A stretch of DNA of 64,000 nt, from the NCBI RefSeq assembly GCF_015207105.1, contig NZ_JADEXO010000015.1, positions 1 to 64,000 of the forward strand, given 5' to 3'. The notes under the pieces are model-generated. The model saw only the letters and a program-made list of their open reading frames with translations. It did no database searches and was not told where the DNA came from. Below, one piece after another: positions 24,866 through 32,121 of the stretch. Position 1 is the first letter of the stretch, and every line of letters starts with the position of its first letter. The translations under genes were made by a program, and so were the position numbers. The stretch is from a cf. Phormidesmis sp. LEGE 11477. GTDB lineage: Bacteria; Cyanobacteriota; Cyanobacteriia; Phormidesmidales; Phormidesmidaceae.

Positions 24866-25948
24866 TAGAGGTCTGTTGGTATACTGCTCTTAGTGGTTAA
24901 GTTCGCAGCCTATGGTGAGTTTGCAGCGGCGAAAAGCTATTCCCAAGAAGTATCAACCCTATATGGCGCATTGGCAGCAGCGTAAGGTTGAGAGGCGATC
25001 GCGCCTAAAGCAACGCCATCAAGACGGTTTAAAGCAAGCCAAAGAACTCGCTGACATCCTCAAGGCAAAGTTTGGTGCAACGAAAGTAGTCCTGTTCGGC
25101 TCTATGCTGTCGGTCAATGATATTCGCATGAAATCAGACATTGACCTAGCCGCATGGGATATCCCGTCTAAAAACCACATCAGCGCACTTGCCGCATTGA
25201 TGAACCACTCTAGGTCGTTCGCAGTCGATCTAGTTCGTATCGAAGAAGCTCCGCTCAGCCTAAGCGCTTATATTCGAGATAAAGGGCTGGTTTTAGGAGA
25301 CAGCATCCCTCAAAGCGACGAATTCATTTCAGAAGAGTCTTCAATGCCGAAGTACAACGCGCTAATTAGTAGAATTCGTCAAACTCTAGCCGATATTGAC
25401 GGAGAATACGACTACGCCAAAAGCCAGGCTGCGCTGGCAGAGGAAACGAAGCAAGATGTCTACTGGACAGCAGTTGGTTTAAGCCTGCATGGATTTTATA
25501 CGGGCCTGGAAAAAACTTTTGAGCGAATTGTCGATAAGGTTGATGAAGGTCTAGTGAGTAGCCAGTCAGGGCAATGGCATAAGGATCTATTAGACCAGAT
25601 GACTTTGGACGTGCCTGGCACCCGTCCACCTGTTATCGACCAGACGACTCGTCAGTATCTTGATATGTATCTATCGTTTCGACATGTGATTCGTAGCAAC
25701 TACACACATCGCCTCGATCCAGAGAAAATCGCTGATAACTTCTACATGCTAGAGGACTGCTACAGGCTAGTAACCAAACAGTTAAATGACTTTTGTGACT
25801 TTCTAGCATCCGTTGATTAAGCATGTTGCAGTATCGACGCTAAACACAGACGATAGCGATACAATTGCTGGTGTACTTACTACGTATCGACTCACCTATC
25901 TACACCCAAAGCTTTTATGACTGCTGCTGCACCTGTAAAGACTAAATA
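24866..25948 (+). repeat. Copy 2 of the tandem duplication
   Basis: The second copy of the unit described at 23733-24790. It contains the second MNT-HEPN gene, the working gatB leader and the first codons of gatB. Its first 240 coding bases are much closer to copy 1 than the rest. Confidence 0.85.
24912..25820 (+). CDS. MNT nucleotidyltransferase-HEPN (HepT-like) fusion, copy 2
   Basis: A 302-residue paralogue of the gene at 23759. The first 80 residues differ at only six positions, including the whole basic N-terminus and the GS...DxD nucleotidyltransferase signature. After that the two diverge strongly, yet the HEPN signature is kept as R247-H-V-I-R-S252-N-Y254, again with Ser instead of His. 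Differences in the 81-230 segment (for example MNHSRSFAVDL against MWNAEEFSVDL) suggest different regulation or partner binding. A 20-bp partial duplication of the start region (24891-24910) precedes the ATG. It lies 96 bp upstream of gatB on the same strand. Confidence 0.82.
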   Translation: MVSLQRRKAIPKKYQPYMAHWQQRKVERRSRLKQRHQDGLKQAKELADILKAKFGATKVVLFGSMLSVNDIRMKSDIDLAAWDIPSKNHISALAALMNHSRSFAVDLVRIEEAPLSLSAYIRDKGLVLGDSIPQSDEFISEESSMPKYNALISRIRQTLADIDGEYDYAKSQAALAEETKQDVYWTAVGLSLHGFYTGLEKTFERIVDKVDEGLVSSQSGQWHKDLLDQMTLDVPGTRPPVIDQTTRQYLDMYLSFRHVIRSNYTHRLDPEKIADNFYMLEDCYRLVTKQLNDFCDFLASVD

Positions 25949-27398
25949 CGAAGCTGTCATTGGTCTAGAAACCCACTGTCAGCTCAGTACAGAAACAAAA
26001 ATCTTTTCGACTAGCTCAGCCGCTTTTGGCGCAGACCCTAATACTCATGTAGACCCAGTCACGATGGGCCTACCGGGAGTATTGCCTGTGCTAAACGAGA
26101 AAGTTCTAGAGTACGCGGTCAAAGCAGGACTGGCGTTGAATTGCCAAATCGCCCCCTACAGTAAGTTTGATCGCAAGCAGTATTTCTATCCCGACTTACC
26201 AAAGAACTATCAAATTTCTCAGTTCGATCTGCCGATCGCTGAGCACGGCTGGCTAGAGATTGAGCTGATCGAAGACGGTGAGCCAGTGCGTAAGCGAATC
26301 GGGGTGACCCGTCTGCATATGGAAGAAGATGCTGGCAAGCTGGTGCATGCAGGCAGTGACAGTCTGGCTGGCTCTACATATTCTTTGGTGGATTACAACC
26401 GGGCGGGCGTGCCGCTAGTCGAGATCGTATCGGAGCCAGATATACGCTCTGGGGCAGAGGCGGCGGCCTATGCAGAAGAGATTCGGCGAATTATTCGCTA
26501 TCTGGGCGTGGGCGACGGCAATATGCAGGAAGGATCGCTGCGCTGTGACGTGAATATTTCGGTGCGACCAGTGGGCCAAGAGGAATTTGGCACGAAGGTT
26601 GAGATCAAAAACATGAATAGCTTTAGCGCGATCGCAAAAGCCATAGACTACGAAATCGAGCGCCAAATTGCCGCCGTAGAAGCAGGCGAGCCGATCTATC
26701 AGGAAACCCGCCTGTGGGAAGAAGGACCGCAGCGCACCAAAAGTATGCGCCTAAAAGAAGGCTCTAGTGACTACCGCTATTTTCCTGAGCCGGATCTGCC
26801 GCCAATTGAAGTCACTGCCGATCAGCTTAGTCAGTGGAAGTCTGAGCTGCCTGAGCTGCCTGCCCAAAAGCGAAAGCGCTATGAGGAGGCGCTAGGACTG
26901 TCGGCTTATGATACCGGAGTGATAGCGGACGATCGCGCGGTGGCTGAATATTTTGAGCGGGCGATCGCAACCGGGGCCTCTAGTAAGCTCGTCGCCAACT
27001 GGATCATGAGCGATATTGCTGGCTATCTTAATGCTGAAAAGCTCAGCATCACTGATACCAAGCTATCGGCAGAAGCGCTAGCTGAGATGGTCAAACTGAT
27101 TGAAGATGGCACTATCAGCAACAAGATTGGCAAAGATATGCTGCCCGCCCTGCTCAAGAACGGCGGCTCGCCGAAAGAAATCGTGGAAAGTAAAGGGCTC
27201 AGCCAGATCTCTGACCCGGCTGAAATCGAAGCGATGATTGATGAGGTGATCGCGGCTCATCCTGACGAGCTTGCTAAGTTTAAGGCTGGGAAAACCAAGC
27301 TCAAAGGTTTCTTTGTCGGTCAGGTGATGAAGCGCACCGGGGGCAGAGCCGATCCAAAGCTGACTAATCAGCTTTTGGGCAAAAAGCTCAGCAGCTAA
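25917..27398 (+). CDS. gatB: Asp-tRNA(Asn)/Glu-tRNA(Gln) amidotransferase subunit B
   Basis: A 493-residue GatB, the subunit of the GatCAB complex that activates misacylated Glu-tRNA(Gln)/Asp-tRNA(Asn) with ATP before amidation. It shows the starting signature YEAVIGLETHCQLST, the catalytic-core motif YFYPDLPKNYQISQFD, RLHMEEDAGKL, and MQEGSLRCDVNISVR. The C-terminal YqeY-like tail ends FFVGQVMKRTGGRADPKLTNQLL. Full length and essential. A dead copy of its 5' end lies between the two MNT-HEPN genes. Confidence 0.98.
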   Translation: MTAAAPVKTKYEAVIGLETHCQLSTETKIFSTSSAAFGADPNTHVDPVTMGLPGVLPVLNEKVLEYAVKAGLALNCQIAPYSKFDRKQYFYPDLPKNYQISQFDLPIAEHGWLEIELIEDGEPVRKRIGVTRLHMEEDAGKLVHAGSDSLAGSTYSLVDYNRAGVPLVEIVSEPDIRSGAEAAAYAEEIRRIIRYLGVGDGNMQEGSLRCDVNISVRPVGQEEFGTKVEIKNMNSFSAIAKAIDYEIERQIAAVEAGEPIYQETRLWEEGPQRTKSMRLKEGSSDYRYFPEPDLPPIEVTADQLSQWKSELPELPAQKRKRYEEALGLSAYDTGVIADDRAVAEYFERAIATGASSKLVANWIMSDIAGYLNAEKLSITDTKLSAEALAEMVKLIEDGTISNKIGKDMLPALLKNGGSPKEIVESKGLSQISDPAEIEAMIDEVIAAHPDELAKFKAGKTKLKGFFVGQVMKRTGGRADPKLTNQLLGKKLSS

Positions 27399-27400
27399 TA

Positions 27401-27452
27401 TTGCGTCCTAAAGAATTGAATTTTTGGCCTAAATTCTAGAGTACGGACGCAA
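27401..27452. other. Imperfect palindrome just downstream of gatB
   Basis: TTGCGTCC (27401-27408) and GGACGCAA (27445-27452) form 8 outer pairs, with an inner AGAATT (27412-27417)/AATTCT (27432-27437) block. It starts three bases after the gatB stop. It could be a transcript-end hairpin or a small mobile palindrome. Confidence 0.45.
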
Positions 27453-27537
27453 AATCCTTTGATTGAAGCGTAGAGGGGGTTACACCCCTCACCCCCTTGT
27501 GTCATAATAGATACATGTAGATGCACCCTGATGGTAG

Positions 27538-27567
27538 GGAGAGCCCAACGCGGCTCTCCTTTTTTTT
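27538..27567 (+). terminator. Strong rho-independent terminator
   Basis: Stem GGAGAGCC (27538-27545) / GGCTCTCC (27552-27559), loop CAACGC, then eight T (27560-27567). It lies 140 bp after gatB. A C-rich hairpin (about 27472-27490) and a CATAAT box (27503) lie between, so it may end either gatB or a short separate RNA. Confidence 0.88.
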
Positions 27568-27601
27568 GCTTATCTAGCAAAAATGCAGTTATAGGAGCTC
27601 C

Positions 27602-27880
27602 TTACAGATCTATTCGATATTCAATTTCTACAGATTGCTTGGCTAAGCCCATGTTGTACGCAGCATCAAGCAAATTGTGCCAAAAGTTTACGGGTACAGG
27701 ATTTGCATCCCCAAGGTCAATCAATTCGTCTAATGCAAACTCAAGTTCATTATGCTCAAGCCAATTCCTGTATCGGGCTAGAGTACCGCCATCCTCACCA
27801 GGTACTAACGCAGCAGGTAGGCATGCTGATGCAGAATCTAAATGTCTTCTGGTTAGGTTCCAAGAATCTTGAATGCTCAT
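27602..27880 (-). CDS. Small acidic protein, possibly immunity-like
   Basis: About 92 residues from ATG 27880 (MSIQDSWNL); the longer frame from 27928 seems to run into transposase remnant sequence. The segment LARYRNWLEHNELEFALDELIDLGD followed by NFWHNLLDAAYNMGL is a pattern known from small bacterial proteins found near toxin genes (for example MafI-like immunity proteins), acidic and all-helical. It lies in the same orientation downstream of the HNH endonuclease, separated by a transposase fragment. Assignment as immunity-like is tentative. No good ribosome binding site is seen. Confidence 0.5.
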   Translation of the reverse strand: MSIQDSWNLTRRHLDSASACLPAALVPGEDGGTLARYRNWLEHNELEFALDELIDLGDANPVPVNFWHNLLDAAYNMGLAKQSVEIEYRIDL

Positions 27881-27885
27881 GTCTA

Positions 27886-28005
27886 GAGGAAATAAGCGGC
27901 GTATAACGATCGCAATCAGCAACTTCATGCTTCAAAGGTCGTGGGGCATACCCATCAAGTATCGATGTTCTTAAGCTGGTCAACCACGGTTTCGATGACA
28001 GAGTG
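27886..28005 (-). pseudogene. Remnant of a transposase C-terminus (IS982-like)
   Basis: On the minus strand, 28005-27958 reads HSVIETVVDQLKNIDT, which fits the conserved DDE glutamate segment IETVxDQLKNI of IS982-type transposases. After a frame break, 27928-27881 reads MKLLIAIVIRRLFPLD, plausibly the decayed hydrophobic tail. Stops flank and interrupt it. It sits between the HNH gene and the immunity-like gene and marks an old insertion. Confidence 0.5.
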
Positions 28006-28016
28006 CTAAGAGATAG

Positions 28017-28454
28017 CTATTCCTCATTTACTCCGGTGATCGGATGCAACAGGTTCGCTTCGATGAGTAAGCGCCTTTCTTCTATAAGCTCCGCACGATT
28101 CAGTCTGAGAATTTTTGCTGTTACTCGCCCTCTTGCAGATAGAGGTAATAGTGAACCACTATGCAGCGAGAAGTGCTCCTGCCATACATCAATACGCGGG
28201 TTATAGAATGGGCAGAGTTTGCCTGTTTGAGGATCGATAGAGGCAATGTCGCTACCTTTGTACTGATTACAGACAGAACATGAAAGCGCTAAGTTATCGA
28301 TCTTGGTGAGCCCACCGTGCTTTTCTGCGATGATGTGGTCTATGGAGAAAGGTATGAGCGACAACTTCTCAGGCACAAGACAATATTCGCAGTAGCCGAT
28401 TGCGCGCTCATGTACCTGCTTTCTTAGCATCGTCGGAATGTAAGTGCTGCTCAT
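28017..28454 (-). CDS. HNH endonuclease
   Basis: A 145-residue HNH nuclease with a zinc-binding frame: CEYC (about 22-25), core SIDHIIAEKHGGLTKIDNLALSC, then SVCNQYKG. The catalytic DH pair and the following Asn/His positions are present, so it should be active. C-terminal residues (LRLNRAELIEERRLLIEANLL) form a helical tail. It starts 2 bp after the stop of the small upstream gene, so the pair is an operon. Such standalone cyanobacterial HNH proteins are common; DNA target and role (mobile, toxin or repair) are unknown. Confidence 0.88.
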   Translation of the reverse strand: MSSTYIPTMLRKQVHERAIGYCEYCLVPEKLSLIPFSIDHIIAEKHGGLTKIDNLALSCSVCNQYKGSDIASIDPQTGKLCPFYNPRIDVWQEHFSLHSGSLLPLSARGRVTAKILRLNRAELIEERRLLIEANLLHPITGVNEE

Positions 28455-28456
28455 AG

Positions 28457-28813
28457 CTAGCTAGCACTATTCAACTTGATGTAAGCCTTGGTTTTGGCGA
28501 TGCGTACAAGATGTTCTGTGTATTCGTATCTTTGCCACAGTTTCTTTTCATCAGGTGTAAGTCCAGTGGTGCGACTTTTTTCTAGAAGGTGATTGATCTG
28601 TTCTTGCAGCTCAGCAGAAGGTCTCAAGGCAAGCGTTTCTTCGGGCGTAGGCAAACCTGCTAAAAACTCCAAGACAGCAGTGAGCCCTGAAAACCTATCT
28701 TGAGCATTGGCTTCTAGCTCTCGCAATCCAAATTCTAAGATCTGTGGGATTTGATCTTGAACGGTGTTGAGCCGAGCCGCAAGATCATCTGGTAGATCTA
28801 AAGTTATTTGCAT
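28457..28813 (-). CDS. Antitoxin-like small protein paired with the HNH gene
   Basis: About 118 residues from ATG 28813 (MQITLDLPDDLAARLNTV). The opening beta strand plus LPDDLAARL helix resembles ribbon-helix-helix/antitoxin N-termini. The rest (ILEFGLRELEANAQ ... LPTPEETLALRPSAELQEQINHLLEKSRTTGLTPDEKKLWQRYEYTEHLVRIAKTKA) is helical and matches small cyanobacterial proteins that accompany HNH endonucleases. The upstream in-frame start at 28879 would overlap the promoter space after the HerA-like gene. It is translationally coupled to the HNH gene. Confidence 0.75.
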   Translation of the reverse strand: MQITLDLPDDLAARLNTVQDQIPQILEFGLRELEANAQDRFSGLTAVLEFLAGLPTPEETLALRPSAELQEQINHLLEKSRTTGLTPDEKKLWQRYEYTEHLVRIAKTKAYIKLNSAS

Positions 28814-28882
28814 AGTTCTGCATCCGGTTAGCCTACAAAGATAGCCTAGCTTACTTGTCGTATTGCTTCTTGCTGGCAAAGC

Positions 28883-30550
28883 TCAAAAGCCTAGGTCGGC
28901 GATCGCACTCTCCGCCGCTCTAAACACCATCTCATCAGGCATCTCTGCCCAGTTTGTATCTCCAATCTCTCTATAAAACTGTTCATCATAGGGCCGGGTT
29001 CTGACCACTACGGGCATTGGCACCGCATGGCCTAATAGCAGTGCCTGCTGCTTAGAGTCCAGCTTAGCCAGCACCGAGCGCAGGCTTTGCCCACCCGAGA
29101 CGCCAGTGAAGATCGCATCGATGTCTTTTTCATCATTGAGTAGTGCGGTAATTCTTGTACCGACTTGAGACATCACCTCATTGTCAATTCCCGAAGGTCG
29201 CTGATCGACGACTAGCAAAGTGACAAAATACTTTCTCATTTCTCTAGCAATGACGCCAAAAATGGTTTGTCTTGCTGTCGCCGGATCTAGAAATCTGTGC
29301 GCTTCCTCGATGGTAATTACCAGCGGCTGAGGGCGATCGCATGGATTCTTACTCTGCAAGAACCGATCGGCCTTGCGTACGTAGCTAGAATGAATCCGCC
29401 GCGCAATCACATTAGTTGCCAGCATGTAAGAAAGCATATTGCTCTGCGAGCCAAATTCAATTACCACATGCTTTCCCGCATCGATGGTTTCAAGAATCTG
29501 ATTCACGTAGTTGTGCGGGCAGCTACTGCGAATGTATTTCAGCTCTGCTAGGCGGGTGAGTTTGCGCTGTAGGGCCATAATCGAAGATTTGCTACCCATC
29601 TTCACTTCGCAGAATTCTTGGATCTCTTCGTTGCTCAGTTGCAACAGTCTGTTGATCCAACTGCTGCCAAATTCATTCCTCAAGATAATGGCATTCTCTA
29701 AGCTCGCTTCCGACAGATTCAGTTCACGACTAATCAACATCAGATCTTCTACATCGATCTGATCGAAGCTGATGTAAAGCTCTTGAGCGTCGCTGACCCC
29801 TCGCCGCTTGGTTGACTCAGGATCTAGGGTGAATATTTGCACCTGTCCTGGAAATAGCTGTCGCAGTCCTTTGACGGTGCTGAACTCTTTGCCTTCGCTG
29901 ACCGCTTCCCAGCCGTATTCCGAATGCATATCGAAAATTAGATTGACCGCTGCCTGCTTGCGGATAATGCCCGAAAGGATCAGACGAGTCAAAAAAGATT
30001 TGCCAGTACCCGATTTACCAAAGATACCGTTGCTGCGCTCGACAAACCGATCGAGATCGATGCAGATAGGCACGTCCATATCAATCGGCTGACCAATCGC
30101 AAAGTTTCGCCGATGCACGTCATCTTCCCAGCCAAAGACTGCCCTGAAGTCTCTTTCTGAAGCGTCGTAAACCTGGCTGAAGTGTCCAGGAATTGTCTTG
30201 ACGGGCAAAAGCTGAAGCGGCGCACTCGAATCCGTTTCATGAGTCGGATCAGTGTCCGGCGTAAACATCAGCATCGGCGTTAGATCGACTGTCCCATAGG
30301 TTCCTGAACCTGCCAAAACCTCTTGCAAAAAGATATTGTTTGGATCAGGGGGGCTAGCGACAATCCGCTGGCTAGCCATGCCGAGGGCGACGTCGGTCAG
30401 CATGCAAAAGAAGCGCGATCGCACGCCTTGCACGACCAGAAACTTACCCACCCGCATCTCTTCGACTAGCACATCTGGATGCAGCCGCACTTCCAGCCCC
30501 TTACTCAAGGAGCCCTGGATGACAGACCCTAACGGACGCAGCTCTTGCAT
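28883..30550 (-). CDS. HerA-like (DUF87) hexameric ATPase
   Basis: A 555-residue ATPase of the HerA/FtsK clan. An N-terminal beta-barrel (about 1-130, HAS-barrel-like) precedes the ATPase core with Walker A GKSGTGKS (178-185), IFDMHSEYGW, Walker B VITIEEAHRF and an Arg-finger region SQVGTRI. The family pumps or translocates DNA, usually with the nuclease NurA in archaea. No NurA is next to it, but an HNH nuclease operon lies directly downstream on the same strand. It is common in cyanobacteria as a standalone gene, and its role there is not established. Confidence 0.88.
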   Translation of the reverse strand: MQELRPLGSVIQGSLSKGLEVRLHPDVLVEEMRVGKFLVVQGVRSRFFCMLTDVALGMASQRIVASPPDPNNIFLQEVLAGSGTYGTVDLTPMLMFTPDTDPTHETDSSAPLQLLPVKTIPGHFSQVYDASERDFRAVFGWEDDVHRRNFAIGQPIDMDVPICIDLDRFVERSNGIFGKSGTGKSFLTRLILSGIIRKQAAVNLIFDMHSEYGWEAVSEGKEFSTVKGLRQLFPGQVQIFTLDPESTKRRGVSDAQELYISFDQIDVEDLMLISRELNLSEASLENAIILRNEFGSSWINRLLQLSNEEIQEFCEVKMGSKSSIMALQRKLTRLAELKYIRSSCPHNYVNQILETIDAGKHVVIEFGSQSNMLSYMLATNVIARRIHSSYVRKADRFLQSKNPCDRPQPLVITIEEAHRFLDPATARQTIFGVIAREMRKYFVTLLVVDQRPSGIDNEVMSQVGTRITALLNDEKDIDAIFTGVSGGQSLRSVLAKLDSKQQALLLGHAVPMPVVVRTRPYDEQFYREIGDTNWAEMPDEMVFRAAESAIADLGF

Positions 30551-30636
30551 GTCTAAATACCTTTTGGCCCTTCAGCCTAGAATTAACAAACTCTAGATAA
30601 TGGGATTATGGTAACGGAAAGCGTCTGCTTAGTACA

Positions 30637-31116
30637 CTAGAACTGAACGCCGACACCGCCTTGGATAGCTGTATTCGTATCTCCGCCGATGGGGATAATC
30701 GCATTGCCAAAGACCACTAGCCGATTATTCGTAAAGGCGTAGTCTGCACCGGGTTGGAGCACAAAGCTAGTGCCTTCGCCCATCACAGACCCCTCGCTGG
30801 CGAAGGTGACACCCGCACCGAGGTAGACGTCTAGGTTGAAGTTGACCGGGTAGTCGTAAGAAACGGTAGGAGCAAAGGCGGACCCTTCACCGAGAAAGGC
30901 TGCGCCTCGAACAGAAATTGGCAGCTCTAGAATATTGTAGCGACCGTTCACAGAAACGCCGATCTCACCATCTCCAAAAGCCCCACCAATTCCGATGTAG
31001 CTACCATACGCCGCTTGGGCTTTGGCGACGGTTGGGGTAGACAAGGCGATCGCCAGACCACCGACTAGCGCTCCTGTTGCCAATCTAGCCAGACGGCTGC
31101 CGAATCGAGTGATCAT
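30637..31116 (-). CDS. Small exported outer-membrane-like beta protein
   Basis: A 159-residue protein. ATG 31116 is chosen because GAGGAAG precedes it. A clear signal peptide (ARLATGALVGGLAIALSTPTVAKAQA) is followed by alternating-hydrophobic strands rich in Gly/aromatics (YGSYIGIGGAFG, LDVYLGAGVTF, NRLVVFGNAIIPIGG), ending in VGVQF with a terminal Phe, as in outer-membrane barrels. An 8-strand barrel would need about this length. The function is unknown. Confidence 0.8.
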   Translation of the reverse strand: MITRFGSRLARLATGALVGGLAIALSTPTVAKAQAAYGSYIGIGGAFGDGEIGVSVNGRYNILELPISVRGAAFLGEGSAFAPTVSYDYPVNFNLDVYLGAGVTFASEGSVMGEGTSFVLQPGADYAFTNNRLVVFGNAIIPIGGDTNTAIQGGVGVQF

Positions 31117-31302
31117 GTAGTCTTCCTCACAGTTGTACTTGTCGTAAATCAAGCGGCGTCACCAATCAAGACAGACGCAGAACGTTGGAGCAGTCCAACA
31201 ATATCAATTGATTTACCGCACGTAATAACCTACCACGGGGACAGCAGTCAAGCGATAGAAGAAAAATGTCAGTACCGCAGATTGAAAGCTACAGATTAAA
31301 GG

Positions 31303-32088
31303 CTACAGAATTTGAGATAAGAACGCCTGGCTTCTCTCTTCTTTAGGATTGCTGAAGAACTCATCGGGTGTGTTTTCTTCTACTAGAACACCGCCGTCCA
31401 TCAGCACTACCCGGTCAGCGACTTCTTTAGCAAAGCCGACCTCGTGGGTTACACACACCATGGTCATACCGTCTTTGGCCAGGTTACGCATCACATCAAG
31501 GACTTCGCGAACCATTTCAGGGTCAAGCGCAGAAGTCGGCTCGTCAAACAGCATGACTTTGGGCTGCATGGCGAGCGATCGCGCGATCGCCACTCGCTGC
31601 TGCTGCCCCCCTGATAGCTGACCGGGGAACTTGTAAGACTGCTCAGCAATGCCGACTCTGTCCAATAGCCGCATGGCAATTTCTTCTGCTTTGGCCTTGG
31701 GCCATCGGCGCACCCAAATCGGCGCTAGCGTCACGTTTTGCAAGACGGTCAGATGCGGAAACAGATTGAACTGTTGGAATACCATACCGACTTCTCGGCG
31801 CACTTCTTCAATGTCTTTGATGTCGTTGGCAATGCGGACACCATCGATCTCAATACTGCCTTCCTGATAAGGCTCTAGCGCATTGAACGTCCGAATAAAA
31901 GTTGACTTACCTGAGCCTGAAGGCCCCATGACTACAACCACTTCACCTTTATAGACATTCATACTCACGCCTTTGAGTACATGAAAGCCGTTGTCGTACC
32001 ACTTATTCACGTCTTTGGCGACAATTACCGCCTCCGCGCCCACAGAATTGCGGGGCACAGCAGGCGTTTGAATTTCAGGTTGAGTCAT
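31303..32088 (-). CDS. aapP: Amino acid ABC transporter ATP-binding protein
   Basis: A 261-residue ATPase of the polar amino acid uptake family (AapP/GlnQ/HisP; BgtA-like in cyanobacteria). Walker [10 protein letters not shown] (55-63), Q-loop VFQQFNLF, signature LSGGQQQR, Walker [13 protein letters not shown] and switch His in VTHEVGF are all present. It is the last gene of the aapJ-aapQ-aapM-aapP operon, 33 bp after aapM. It powers import of acidic, neutral or basic amino acids; exact specificity depends on the binding protein. Confidence 0.95.
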   Translation of the reverse strand: MTQPEIQTPAVPRNSVGAEAVIVAKDVNKWYDNGFHVLKGVSMNVYKGEVVVVMGPSGSGKSTFIRTFNALEPYQEGSIEIDGVRIANDIKDIEEVRREVGMVFQQFNLFPHLTVLQNVTLAPIWVRRWPKAKAEEIAMRLLDRVGIAEQSYKFPGQLSGGQQQRVAIARSLAMQPKVMLFDEPTSALDPEMVREVLDVMRNLAKDGMTMVCVTHEVGFAKEVADRVVLMDGGVLVEENTPDEFFSNPKEERSQAFLSQIL

Positions 32089-32121
32089 TACAAAAAGTCC
32101 TCTAAGCGAGTAATATCAACA

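Noticed and set aside
27472-27495. Yfr1-type small RNA because of the C-rich CCCCTCACCCCC string
   Set aside because: The diagnostic Yfr1 core ACTCCTCACAC is absent; only a generic small-RNA possibility is kept.
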